Of a DNA stretch of 45,800 nt, positions 17,158 to 24,999 are shown in pieces. Origin of the DNA: Hormoscilla sp. GUM202 (GTDB lineage: Bacteria > Cyanobacteriota > Cyanobacteriia > Cyanobacteriales > Desertifilaceae); assembly GCA_005518205.2 (NCBI GenBank), contig RFFC02000049.1, forward strand, positions 1 through 45,800, in the 5' to 3' direction. Position numbers and translations under genes: made by a program. The notes below the pieces were generated by a model. It was not told the DNA's origin, made no database searches, and was given only the letters and a program-made list of their open reading frames with translations. The stretch's first letter is position 1. Each line of letters starts with the position of its first letter.

Positions 17158-19026
17158 TTACACCTTTTCTTCCCAGTCAACATTCCCCTGTTCGTAGATC
17201 GCAAAACTTTGGGGTGGCAGGGTCAACTCTTGGGGTGGTGTTAGGGACTCTGGTAAAGTAGAGCCATCGCCCAACCATTCAGCAGCGCTGGAATCTAATC
17301 GCTTATTCCCCTCTAGATATGAGGTATATTTTACCTCTTTGTCGTTGAAATTCATTATACAGGCAAATGGCCTTTCCTGACTCCCACGGCGAAAAATTAA
17401 TATTTTCTCCTTTTCTATTGCTAATACTTCCAGGTTTTTCCGATCGCGTAGCGTGCGCGCAGCGCAATCGCCCGACCCTTTCTGCATGTGGCGGCGCAAC
17501 CCAATTAACTGCCGATATAATTCTAGCAACACTTGATGCTTCCCTTGGCTGCGCTGCTCCCATTTAAGGATGCAGCGTTTAAATGTCTCCGGACTCGCTG
17601 CATCCGGCGGTTCTCCCACCTCATGAAATGCCTCGAACTCTGCTTTTCGTCCTCGCCTGACTGCCTCAGTCAGATCCGAGTCTCCGTGGCTGATAAAATA
17701 GAGGAAAGGAGACTCTTCGCCATACTCTTCGCCCATGAACAGCAGGGGAATGTAAGGAGAAAGCAAAACCGTTGCCGCCGCCAGCTTCAGCCCGGCAAAG
17801 GATACCAGTTGCGAGAGGCGTTCCCCTAACATTCTATTGCCAATTTGGTCGTGATTTTGGCTGCACACCACAAATTGCTCTGGGGGATGCGATGCGGTAG
17901 CTGCAGAGTGACTGCCGTGATAGCGCTGGCGAGCGGGGGAATAATCCCAAGCATAAACAAAGCGATCGCGCCATGCTTTCGCCAACTGTTCGCATTTGCC
18001 AAAATCTTGGTAATAACCCTTTTGTTCTCCTGTCAGGACTGTATGCAGGGCGTGGTGAAAGTCATCACTCCATTGGGCGTCGATCCCGTAGCCACCTAGT
18101 GCTTGAGGTCGAATAACGCGCACGTCATTCAGGTCGCTTTCCGCAATCAAATAGTAAGGGCGACCTTCCTGCTGGGACAAGCTTTCCACAGCATCTGCCA
18201 ATTCTGCCAGAAAATGCTTGGCCCCAAAGTCGTAGATAGCGTGAACCGCATCTAAACGCAGGGCATCTATATGATAGTTTTGCAACCAGTATAGAGCATT
18301 TTCCACGAAAAAGTTCCGCACGCCCGCACTGTAGGCATCGTCAAAGTTAATCGCACTTCCCCAAGGAGTATGGTACTTCTCGGTAAAGTAGGGAGCAAAA
18401 TCCCGGGTGTAATTGCCTTCCGGACCGAAGTGATTGTAGACTACATCCAGAATCACTGCCATTCCCGCTTCGTGACAGGCATTTACCAACTGCTTGAGTC
18501 CGTCCGGACCCCCGTAGGAATTCTGCACCGCGTAGGGATAGACTCCATCATAACCCCAGTTGCGACTTCCCGGAAACTGGGCCACTGGCATCAGTTCGAT
18601 CGCATTTATGCCCAGTTCCTTTAGCGCCTGCAAGCGGGGAATAATCCCTGCGAATGTTCCCTCCTGAGTAAAAGTACCGACATGCAACTCGTAGATAATC
18701 CAATCTGCCAGGGCGGGACAGCGCCACGCGCAATCTTGCCACGCAAAAGCATGGCGATCGATCGCCTGGGATGGTTCGTGGACGCTACCTGGCTGATAAT
18801 ATGATGCCGGATCGGGGCGAGTCTTGTCGCCATCCAATTGGTAAAGGTATTCTGTTCCTGGAGAAATGTTATCGGCAGTCACTCTCCAGTAACCCCCTGC
18901 TGACCGTTCCATAGGGATCTGGCGCGGTGCGGTCCCCACTATATTTAGAGTGACTTCCTTGAGTAGCGGTCCCCACACTATAAATTCACAGCGATCGTTC
19001 CCTAGGTATATAGCACCTGGTCTCAT
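17158..19026 (-). CDS. treZ: Malto-oligosyltrehalose trehalohydrolase
   Basis: 622 aa. TreZ releases trehalose from maltooligosyl trehalose made by TreY. The order is an N-terminal E-set domain, the GH13 barrel and a C-terminal beta domain. Visible motifs are WIIYELHVGTFTQEGTF, MPVAQFPGSRNWGYDGVYPY, VVYNHFGPEGNY, ALRLDAVHAI (nucleophile Asp), LIAESDLND (acid/base Glu) and VCSQNHDQIGNR (third Asp), so the active site is complete. GAGAGGAAAAG precedes ATG 19026. A 24-bp dispersed repeat lies in frame near the C-terminus (encoding GDCAARTLRDR), about residue 520. It probably adds a surface loop. Confidence 0.97.
   Translation of the reverse strand: MRPGAIYLGNDRCEFIVWGPLLKEVTLNIVGTAPRQIPMERSAGGYWRVTADNISPGTEYLYQLDGDKTRPDPASYYQPGSVHEPSQAIDRHAFAWQDCAWRCPALADWIIYELHVGTFTQEGTFAGIIPRLQALKELGINAIELMPVAQFPGSRNWGYDGVYPYAVQNSYGGPDGLKQLVNACHEAGMAVILDVVYNHFGPEGNYTRDFAPYFTEKYHTPWGSAINFDDAYSAGVRNFFVENALYWLQNYHIDALRLDAVHAIYDFGAKHFLAELADAVESLSQQEGRPYYLIAESDLNDVRVIRPQALGGYGIDAQWSDDFHHALHTVLTGEQKGYYQDFGKCEQLAKAWRDRFVYAWDYSPARQRYHGSHSAATASHPPEQFVVCSQNHDQIGNRMLGERLSQLVSFAGLKLAAATVLLSPYIPLLFMGEEYGEESPFLYFISHGDSDLTEAVRRGRKAEFEAFHEVGEPPDAASPETFKRCILKWEQRSQGKHQVLLELYRQLIGLRRHMQKGSGDCAARTLRDRKNLEVLAIEKEKILIFRRGSQERPFACIMNFNDKEVKYTSYLEGNKRLDSSAAEWLGDGSTLPESLTPPQELTLPPQSFAIYEQGNVDWEEKV
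17442..17472 (-). repeat. 24-bp small dispersed repeat, copy 2, in frame in treZ
   Basis: GATCGC, GTAGCGTGCGCGCAGCGC, AATCGCC: near-identical to 4336-4364. It inserts a multiple of three, so treZ stays open. Confidence 0.8.
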
Positions 19027-19336
19027 CTTTTCCTCTCAACGCATTCTCAGATTATAATGCCATCTGGGAGCGCGTGCGAAGCATTCTTTTTCCTCTCTTC
19101 TTCCCCTCACCTGAGAGATTAAACGCCCAAACATTATCAACTGTCAAAACTGCCAACTCATTTTTTGGGAATAGGATAACAGAAGCAAAAACTCAACAGA
19201 ATAGCAAAAAAAACAAATCGAGAAAAAGGATTTACCTGCAAGCAAAAGGGATGACAAACCATGAATTATTTTTGGGAAATAAATTATCCAATTCCGGAAG
19301 TTCGTGTAGGTACTATACTAAAACAAAAAGACTGCA

Positions 19337-20227
19337 ATGAGACCAAAAAAGTTTGACCTGGCCACAGTCATGGATGAAGTACGAGATGTGGTAGCATTTT
19401 CCGACTCATTCCGCGTTGCGGCCAGTATCCTACTAGCATTGGGTTTAACTGCCTACAGCCTCCAACTGCTAAATAAATTTTACTCCAATCAACCACCCAG
19501 CATCACTACAGCAGCCGCGAATAGCCAAAAAATTAGCCCTCAAGAGTCTCAAGAAATACCTAGACAATCATCGCCAGAACTGCCATCACCTCCGGAAGCA
19601 GACACAATGCCATCTGTGGAGTCTGCTGTCGATCGGGAAACACCTGCGACTACTCCATCAGTTTCTAGTCCCCCCAGTCCATCGCCACCTGACGCTGATG
19701 CTGCTATAACGAGGAGACAACGGGCGATCGCCCCACCGCCACCGCCTCGACCGCAAATCTCCCTGAGGCGAGACGTTATTGCACAACCACCTCTAACTGC
19801 CAGACAATTGCCGCCAGCTGAGACATCCGGTGGTACGAATGCGCTGCGCGCACGCTACGCGATCGGGCCTAACCCTTATAGTAGCAAACCTCCAGTCCAG
19901 TCAAGGAATACGCCTGCTACAGATACTGGGTATGTCGAGGAGATTCGGCAAGTAGCAGAAGTGAAAGAATATTTCCAAAAGCGCTGGAAGCCTCCAGAAA
20001 ACCTAGATATCAGTATAGAATACCGTCTGGTGCTCGATCGGGATGGGACAATCAAACAGGTTACCGCCCTAGGAGAAGCAGCAGGCAACTATCTCGATCG
20101 CACAGAAATGCCACTGTGGGGTGAAGCATTTGTGTCCCCCATTGAAGGAGAACTGCAACCGACAATTCGGGTAGTGCTCAATCCCAATGGCACGGTGCAA
20201 ACCTTTTTAGAATCCTTAGTCAATTGA
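19337..20227 (+). CDS. TonB-like membrane-anchored protein with proline-rich linker
   Basis: 296 aa. A cytoplasmic N-terminus is followed by one membrane helix (about residues 27-46, FRVAASILLALGLTAYSLQL), a long Pro/Ser-rich linker (about 50-185, e.g. SPPSPSPPDADA) and a C-terminal domain (about 200-296, VKEYFQKRWKPPENLDISIE, YRLVLDRDGTIKQVTALGEA). This resembles the TonB C-terminal or energy-transducer fold, with basal residues for a periplasmic partner. A transport or envelope-spanning role is inferred; no receptor gene is nearby. A 24-bp dispersed repeat lies in frame in the linker (NALRARYAIG, 19841-19865). Confidence 0.75.
   Translation: MRPKKFDLATVMDEVRDVVAFSDSFRVAASILLALGLTAYSLQLLNKFYSNQPPSITTAAANSQKISPQESQEIPRQSSPELPSPPEADTMPSVESAVDRETPATTPSVSSPPSPSPPDADAAITRRQRAIAPPPPPRPQISLRRDVIAQPPLTARQLPPAETSGGTNALRARYAIGPNPYSSKPPVQSRNTPATDTGYVEEIRQVAEVKEYFQKRWKPPENLDISIEYRLVLDRDGTIKQVTALGEAAGNYLDRTEMPLWGEAFVSPIEGELQPTIRVVLNPNGTVQTFLESLVN
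19841..19865 (-). repeat. 24-bp small dispersed repeat, copy 3, in frame in the TonB-like gene
   Basis: GCGCTGCGCGCACGCTACGC then GATCG is the reverse complement of the copies at 4336 and 17442. It falls in the flexible linker. Confidence 0.8.
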
Positions 20228-20939
20228 AGTAGATCGGGCTGAAAACTCTTGCCCAGCTGGAGCATTCTGTGGTAAATTTCAACTCCTAGAGCATCGGTCC
20301 AGTAGAGGGGGGTTGACAAAAAGAAAAAATGTGTATATAATACCTCCTACCCTCGTTCCCAGGGTCTCCCTGGGAATGGGAAGTCCGAGGCAGAGCCTCC
20401 TGGGGTGAATTCTACAAAAGCCGCCTCAGGGATTACCGTGAGTTCCTAACAACGGTCGTCTATTGAGGCCAGGAGGCAGAGCCTCAACCGGAAGTGACCG
20501 GGGAGACCCCGAGAGAGTCGGTCCAGTAGAATATTTAGTTGGTAGCAGAGGCTACATACGTACTTTTTAAACTTCACGCATTGCTATTATACCTAGGGTT
20601 TGCGCTCATAAAGTCAGCAGAGCGAATAAAGATGCCACACCGCGCCGAATTATGGTAGTTTCGTCGCCAATGAGACCCAAGAAACCCGACGATTTCCGAT
20701 CGATTGTGCAAGGATTTTGAGTCTCCAGGTGTCATAACAAGGCACTTGGAGGGCCGTCAAAATGCCTGAAACCCTTATCGAGTAAGGCTTATACTCTTTT
20801 TCAGCAAGCCCTACCTAGTTGCAGCCAGAAAATTACATCAATTTCTGAGCAATTTTCCAATATTTACCTAGATAGATCGCTAAATTTGGTAACTGTTACT
20901 AGCCCGCGGAGGCGGGCTTTGTTCTGGTAGCCCCACCCT
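20228..20939. other. Convergent intergenic region, repeats, no gene recognised
   Basis: It holds a GTTCCCAGGGTCTCCCTGGGAA palindrome near 20354 (written once), GGAGGCAGAGCCTC units at about 20387 and 20465, and two CGGTCCAGTAGA direct copies (20294 and 20519). The stretch 20630-20815 looks like a conserved non-coding or element-end sequence, but I cannot place it. The region ends with a terminator stem. Confidence 0.5.
20901..20924 (-). terminator. GC-rich stem between convergent genes, probable terminator
   Basis: AGCCCGC GGA GGCGGGCT followed by TTGTT on the plus strand, then a second small hairpin CCCACCCTTTAGGGTGAGG. It lies at the 3' ends of two converging genes and could serve either. 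Confidence 0.5.
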
Positions 20940-21419
20940 TTAGGGTGAGGGCGGAGGTTCCGGATGCTTGCGGTTTCTCTTGATCTGTTGCAGGCGGCGG
21001 TTGCTCGCAGCATGACTGGCAGGAAATCCCGGCACGGGTATCACTTGATACTTGCGCTCCGCTTCCAGCTGCTTGAGCTGGGTGTAATCAACCCAGTGGA
21101 TGCAGTCTACCGGACAGGTGTCGATCGCCTCCTGAATTAATGCTTCAGAGTCGCCATCTTGCCTGACTACCCGCGATCGCCCGTAATCTGGTTCGATGTA
21201 AAATGTATTCCGGGCGACGTGAGCGCAATGTTTACAGCCGATACAGGTAATTTCATCGACGTAAACCCCCTTTTGCCGCAAGACTCCACCCAGTTCGGGC
21301 TCGAAACCGGAACGTTCCGGTTCGTCCCGCCATACCCCTCCTAATTCTGGCTCAAAACCAGAGCGATCTGGGTCCTCTTCAGACAAAGAGGGGAGTGCAT
21401 CTAAAACAAAATCATCCAT
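20940..21419 (-). CDS. Ycf35-linked [4Fe-4S] ferredoxin
   Basis: 159 aa. The iron-sulphur motif is CIGCKHCAHVA near residue 59, with a distal CPVDC near 100, as in the 4Fe-4S ferredoxins encoded beside Ycf35 in cyanobacteria. The tail QLEAERKYQVIPVPGFP is also typical. The N-terminal extension carries a tandem duplication: DPDRSGFEPELGGVWR followed by DEPERSGFEPELGGVLR. Relatives have one copy in my recollection. Its start overlaps the stop of ycf35 (TAATG), so the two are translationally coupled. It probably moves electrons in an uncharacterised complex with the two upstream gene products. Confidence 0.88.
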   Translation of the reverse strand: MDDFVLDALPSLSEEDPDRSGFEPELGGVWRDEPERSGFEPELGGVLRQKGVYVDEITCIGCKHCAHVARNTFYIEPDYGRSRVVRQDGDSEALIQEAIDTCPVDCIHWVDYTQLKQLEAERKYQVIPVPGFPASHAASNRRLQQIKRNRKHPEPPPSP

Positions 21420-21805
21420 TAGGAACTCCAGCGTTGCAGCACTAAGCGGATAGAACCATCTTCATTTTTCTGTTGTTCTGCCAGTTGAAAGCCCTGCTTC
21501 GCCGTTTCCTGGACCACGGTGTGGTATGCGTAACGCTGGGTAATCTTCTTCAGGAAACCGTCCACAGACAAGTTTTGCTGCCAGAACTGCATGTCGGAAA
21601 CCATTTCATACTCTTGACCGTTCCAGCTGAAGCCGATATCATATCCATTGTCTTGCTCGATCGCTACTTCAGCATTGTGAGTCTGTCCCCGATAACCCCG
21701 CACGGGCACCGGACCCGGTTTCCAGTCAATGTCCAGTTCTGTTAAAGCAGCTTGCAAAGATTCCAGGTTACGGATTTTCGTTTTGATTTGGCTAAAGTGT
21801 GACAT
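21419..21805 (-). CDS. ycf35: DUF1257 protein, Ycf35 homologue
   Basis: 128 aa from ATG 21805 (MSHFSQIKTKIRN), preceded by AGAAGAGAA. The frame is open to 21844 but those residues are unlike the family. Conserved blocks are LQAALTELDIDWKPG, VRGYRGQTHNAEVAI and YDIGFSWNGQEYEMVSD. Ycf35 is conserved in cyanobacteria and some plastids. DUF1257 proteins occur near DUF2997 proteins and AAA ATPases in other genomes. The function is unknown. Middle gene of DUF2997-ycf35-ferredoxin. Confidence 0.9.
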   Translation of the reverse strand: MSHFSQIKTKIRNLESLQAALTELDIDWKPGPVPVRGYRGQTHNAEVAIEQDNGYDIGFSWNGQEYEMVSDMQFWQQNLSVDGFLKKITQRYAYHTVVQETAKQGFQLAEQQKNEDGSIRLVLQRWSS

Positions 21806-21866
21806 TTCTCTTCTAATTGGTTGTTTTGTACAAAAAAAGGACATCCTCCACCTCAGGAGGCCGACG

Positions 21867-21967
21867 GGTGCATCTCACTTGAGCACGGGCGAAGCATTTG
21901 GACAGTAACTTTGTCTATCTTTGACTTATATTGTCGCCCAAATGCTTCGCCCCTACTGAGATGCACC
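21867..21967. mobile_element. 101-bp MITE-like inverted repeat in the DUF2997-ycf35 gap
   Basis: Arms GGTGCATCTCA...GGGCGAAGCATTTGG and CCAAATGCTTCGCCC...TGAGATGCACC pair over about 26 bp with a small asymmetric bulge. It fills most of the space between the DUF2997 stop and the ycf35 start and would form a long stem in the transcript. Confidence 0.8.
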
Positions 21968-21971
21968 GAAC

Positions 21972-22181
21972 CTACCACTCGCTATAGGTCGCTTGGGTGG
22001 TAACTGCCTCATGCTGTTGATGCGCTTTGGCAAAAAACTCCGAAGTCTGTTCTTGCTTGAGCACTTGGCCCAGCTGGGCTTCGATGGCCGCAGTTACTTC
22101 CGCACAGGAAGTGCCCACAATGCCAGTGACTTTCTCCAATACCCGACCATCGGGGTAGATCACGAACTCTAGGGTTTCCAT
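21972..22181 (-). CDS. DUF2997 domain protein
   Basis: 69 aa: METLEFVIYPDGRVLEKVTG, then GTSCAEVTAAIEAQLGQVL. DUF2997 proteins are short proteins that accompany DUF1257/Ycf35. The conserved cysteine in GTSCAEVT is present. First gene of the minus-strand cluster with ycf35 and the ferredoxin. Function unknown. Confidence 0.88.
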   Translation of the reverse strand: METLEFVIYPDGRVLEKVTGIVGTSCAEVTAAIEAQLGQVLKQEQTSEFFAKAHQQHEAVTTQATYSEW

Positions 22182-22393
22182 AGGCTTCGCTCATCAGGTG
22201 AGGCCACGTTGTTGGCCCCCGTACCGCAAAAGCGCGATGGGGCTGAACTCTGTAAACAATCGCAGCATAATGATTTAAATCGTAACAAAAGTTAGTATAC
22301 AATATAAGCTGTATTCTCATTTATATGTCAGTTTTGCTTATATTTTCTATAGAGTTAAGTCCACAGTAGAGGCCACGAGCGGCTGTCTCGGGT

Positions 22394-22424
22394 AGAATGA
22401 GCGTCACAGCAATCAGCTAGGAGT
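22394..22424 (+). promoter_or_regulatory. Putative -10 box and ribosome site for the oxidoreductase gene
   Basis: TAGAAT at 22394-22399 is a plausible -10 box, with no good -35. AGGAG at about 22420-22424 is 7 nt before ATG 22432. Confidence 0.4.
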
Positions 22425-22431
22425 CTGGCAA

Positions 22432-23517
22432 ATGAGTACAACACAAATAATGGATAGGTCGGCACCGGTTGTAGGCGATCGGGCCAAGGAGCCCATACGG
22501 GTGGGTATCCTGGGTTTTGGCGGTTTGGGACAAGCGGCGGCTAAGGTTCTGGCCCCGAAACGGGAGATGCTTTGGGTCGCAGTTGCCGACCGCCAGGGTT
22601 ATGCTTACGATCGCAATGGGTTAAATGTCGATAGCTGTCTGGCGAATGGCAATAATGGAAACTCTGTCAAGAGCTTCGCGTCCGGAGACACCCACCCATG
22701 TCGTGCGCGGGAGCGACACGACAGGGTGGGTGCTCCCGGACGCGATCGCAGCATTTCCGATTTAATCGCCACGGGGACGGAGGTGGATGGTTATTTTCTG
22801 GCCTTGCCGAATTTGCCGAATACATTTATGGCGGATGTAGCGCGGCAGTTTATCGCTTCCGGTTGGCGCGGGGTGCTGGTGGATGCCCTGAAGCGTACCA
22901 GTGCGGTAGAACAACTGTTGGAGTTGCAGTCGGATCTGCAAGCAGCGGGGATTACTTACATGACTGGTTGCGGTGCCACCCCCGGGTTATTGACAGCAGC
23001 AGCGGCCTTGGCGGCCCAGAGTTATGCAGAAATTCACAGTGTGAAGATTATCTTTGGGGTGGGAATTGCCAATTGGGAAGCTTATCGGGCCACTATTCGG
23101 GAGGATATTGCCCATATGCCCGGTTATGACGTGGAGAAGGCGAGGGCGATGAGTGATGCTGAGGTGGCAGCCCTGTTGGATAAAACTAATGGGATCTTGG
23201 CCCTGGAGAATATGGAACATGCCGATGATATTATGCTGGAATTGGCGGGAATTTGCGGGCGCGATCGGGTTTCGGTAGGTGGTGTTGTGGATACGCGCAA
23301 TCCCAAGAAGCCTCTGAGTACGAATGTTAAAATAACGGGTCGTACCTTTGAAGGCAAGATTTCTACCCATACCTTTACCTTAGGGGATGAAACTAGCATG
23401 GCAGCCAATGTGTGCGGTCCTGCCTTTGGTTATCTGAAAGCTGGGGTTAAGTTGCATCGGCGGGGTATCTATGGGTTGTTTACTGCTGCGGAAGTGATGC
23501 CCCTGTTTGTGCGGTAG
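22432..23517 (+). CDS. Saccharopine-dehydrogenase-like NAD(P)-dependent oxidoreductase
   Basis: 361 aa. The dinucleotide-binding loop is [19 protein letters not shown] near residue 25. Further blocks are [52 protein letters not shown] and [20 protein letters not shown]. The overall pattern is that of saccharopine dehydrogenase-like/homospermidine-synthase-type oxidoreductases found across cyanobacteria; the substrate is unknown. A palindrome of about 67 bp (22678-22744) is inserted in frame and encodes [20 protein letters not shown] between the Rossmann segments (about residues 83-105). Without it the protein would be close to 339 aa. Confidence 0.85.
   Translation: MSTTQIMDRSAPVVGDRAKEPIRVGILGFGGLGQAAAKVLAPKREMLWVAVADRQGYAYDRNGLNVDSCLANGNNGNSVKSFASGDTHPCRARERHDRVGAPGRDRSISDLIATGTEVDGYFLALPNLPNTFMADVARQFIASGWRGVLVDALKRTSAVEQLLELQSDLQAAGITYMTGCGATPGLLTAAAALAAQSYAEIHSVKIIFGVGIANWEAYRATIREDIAHMPGYDVEKARAMSDAEVAALLDKTNGILALENMEHADDIMLELAGICGRDRVSVGGVVDTRNPKKPLSTNVKITGRTFEGKISTHTFTLGDETSMAANVCGPAFGYLKAGVKLHRRGIYGLFTAAEVMPLFVR
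22678..22744. repeat. Palindromic repeat of about 67 bp inserted in frame in a coding sequence
   Basis: The left arm CGCGTCCGGAGACACCCACC...TGTCGTG pairs with the right arm CACGACA...GGTGGGTGCTCCCGGACGCG with only two small mismatches or indels, around a loop of about 11 nt. It lies wholly inside the oxidoreductase frame. Confidence 0.85.
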
Positions 23518-23898
23518 CCGCCGTCACCCGTCGCCCGCACCCGTTCCCAGGCGTCCCCGTGGAGGGGTGCGGCTACAGTTACAAAGCCTGCCTGCGCAGG
23601 CTTGATGGAAACTCCTTCCCAGGCGATCGCTCCTTCCCAGGCGATCGCCCAAATAAAACAATCTCAAGGGAATATGGGCGATCGCACCTGAACCACAACC
23701 TGGCATTCTTTTTGCTTGTAGTCAGCGCTTTGTCCCTGGTTTTTCGCCGGGACCATAGCTAGTTTTTGACTGTTGATTTTTGTCAATATTTCTTCCTTGA
23801 ACTTAGCAGCCCGATCGCGCACTGATATAATTTCCGTACCAGCAACCCGCTCTGCTTCACTTGCCAATTCCAGCGCCTCTTGATAGTTATTCTTTCTT

Positions 23899-23921
23899 AT
23901 GGCTGGCGCCACGCTGCGCGA
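23899..23921. repeat. 23-bp small dispersed repeat, single copy, frameshifting
   Basis: The unit starts ATGGCTGGCGCC and ends CTGCGCGA, identical to the pair in dnaK at 33108-33153. Its core TGGCGCCA is palindromic. Confidence 0.9.
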
Positions 23922-24090
23922 TCGGCTAATTTAGCCATTTGCAGCAGCACTCCTGCCATCATATCTGTCCGACTGATTTTTTGGCCCCTCTGCAAACATT
24001 CTTGATAATACTTTCTCGCCCGATTGGGAATCGAGAGAAACGAGAACCTGTTAAACTAAGCCAGTACGTCACCGTACCGAGGAGTCTTCA

Positions 24091-24124
24091 AAACCGGACG
24101 TGAGACTTTCGCCTCATCCGGCTC
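24091..24124 (-). ncRNA. Group II intron domain V
   Basis: 34 nt, the standard domain V length. Stem GAGCCGG/CCGG(TTT), catalytic-type bulge region and inner stem TGAGGCGAAAGTCTCA with a GCGAAAG tetraloop-like cap. Confidence 0.8.
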
Positions 24125-24134
24125 CTCGATCGAG

Positions 24135-24615
24135 CCATCCTTTTCATGGATACGGCAACTACCATCTCTGGCAGTCTTTCTATCGTGGCCATGTTTGTGT
24201 CATAGCTGAATATTATCCCACCGGTCTTTACCACCTAATAAGAGTGGTTTAATGTGGTCTACTTCCCAACTATCTTCGTTCCTAAACGTCAGTCCGCACT
24301 CCCGGCATTTGCCCTTTTGTTTCTTGAGTAGGTTGGCTACTCTATTACTTAACTCAGGACTCCTGCCTAGTCTCGTACTCCAATATGTAAGATTACCATC
24401 TCCTGGGCTTGCTATGTGCCTCACTATTTCCACATTACTGTGATTTAGTAGCACGATTTCTCCCCTTTTCGTCTTGCACCTTCACCGCCACTGTCCATCT
24501 TGGTCTACTGACCAATAGTTTTCAGCTATCCAATGTTTTGACTTGTTTGGGTGTCTCCTTTTTGCCCAATTCCATAGGATACACCAAAGGTAGCTGTCAA
24601 TACTAGAGAAAGTCT
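24135..24615 (-). pseudogene. C-terminal fragment of a group II intron maturase (X and HNH domains)
   Basis: The frame reads YLWCILWNWAKRRHPNKSKH (thumb/X-domain signature), a stop, then LLNHSNVEIVRHIASPGDGN. The HNH nuclease follows: CRECGLTFRNEDSWEVDHIK, PLLLGGKDRWDNIQL, another stop, and HKHGHDRKTARDG. The reverse transcriptase domain is absent. At least two in-frame stops show decay. Confidence 0.8.
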
Positions 24616-24999
24616 CCTTATTGATTGTAGCTTTAGGTGGGTTTTATACGCGGGGTTTATTGTCAGTGCTTGCTGGTCGGGATGATAATCGCCAGTACCT
24701 AGACCTATATCCTTCCCCCTTTTGGGGCCAGTGTATCAGCCTTATTTCACTGGTTTCGAGTAACGACGCTTACAAACCTTTACTTTCGTCCACCATAGCT
24801 ACTTGCTCGACGATAACCGGCTTAGGCTACCAGTCAGGGCGCCTTTCATTCCCGCTTTACGGCGCATCCTCTCCGCTTCAAGAGTTCGATCGCCGCTTCC
24901 GTGTTACTATATTCTGCCAGTAACGCTTCGTAATGATTTTTTTTTACCGCCATTTTTCTGACTTAGCTCCGATAATCATACTTACTTAATTCACTATTC

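Larger units (their letters stand above)
24045..24875 (-). mobile_element. Degenerate, internally deleted group II intron
   Basis: The 3' end has a clear 34-nt domain V (24091-24124; minus strand GAGCCGGATGAGGCGAAAGT...CGTCCGGTTT), followed by a domain VI-like stem to about 24050. The 5' part (about 24650-24875) carries ribozyme-like sequence without coding sense. The intron protein keeps only its C-terminal X/HNH part, so the reverse transcriptase is missing. Boundaries are approximate; the expected 5' GTGCG is not intact (GATGCGCC). Confidence 0.75.
23664..24953 (-). pseudogene. Small helical (TPR-like) protein gene broken by a group II intron and a 23-bp repeat
   Basis: The first part, ATG 24953, reads MAVKKNHYEALLAEYSNTEA then AIELLK and stops being coding at the intron (about 24875). 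After the intron the protein resumes near 24030 as ARKYYQECLQRGQKISRTDM, MAGVLLQMAKLAD. A 23-bp repeat (23899-23921) then shifts the frame, and the tail continues as RKNNYQEALELASEAERVAG to the stop at 23664. Removing the 23 bp joins the two frames. Helical, TPR-like composition; function unknown. It ends the pil gene neighbourhood. Confidence 0.7.

Noticed and set aside
19074-19340. 88-aa ORF before the TonB-like gene
   Set aside because: AT-rich leader region, no ribosome site, translation unlike a folded protein; more likely 5' untranslated sequence.
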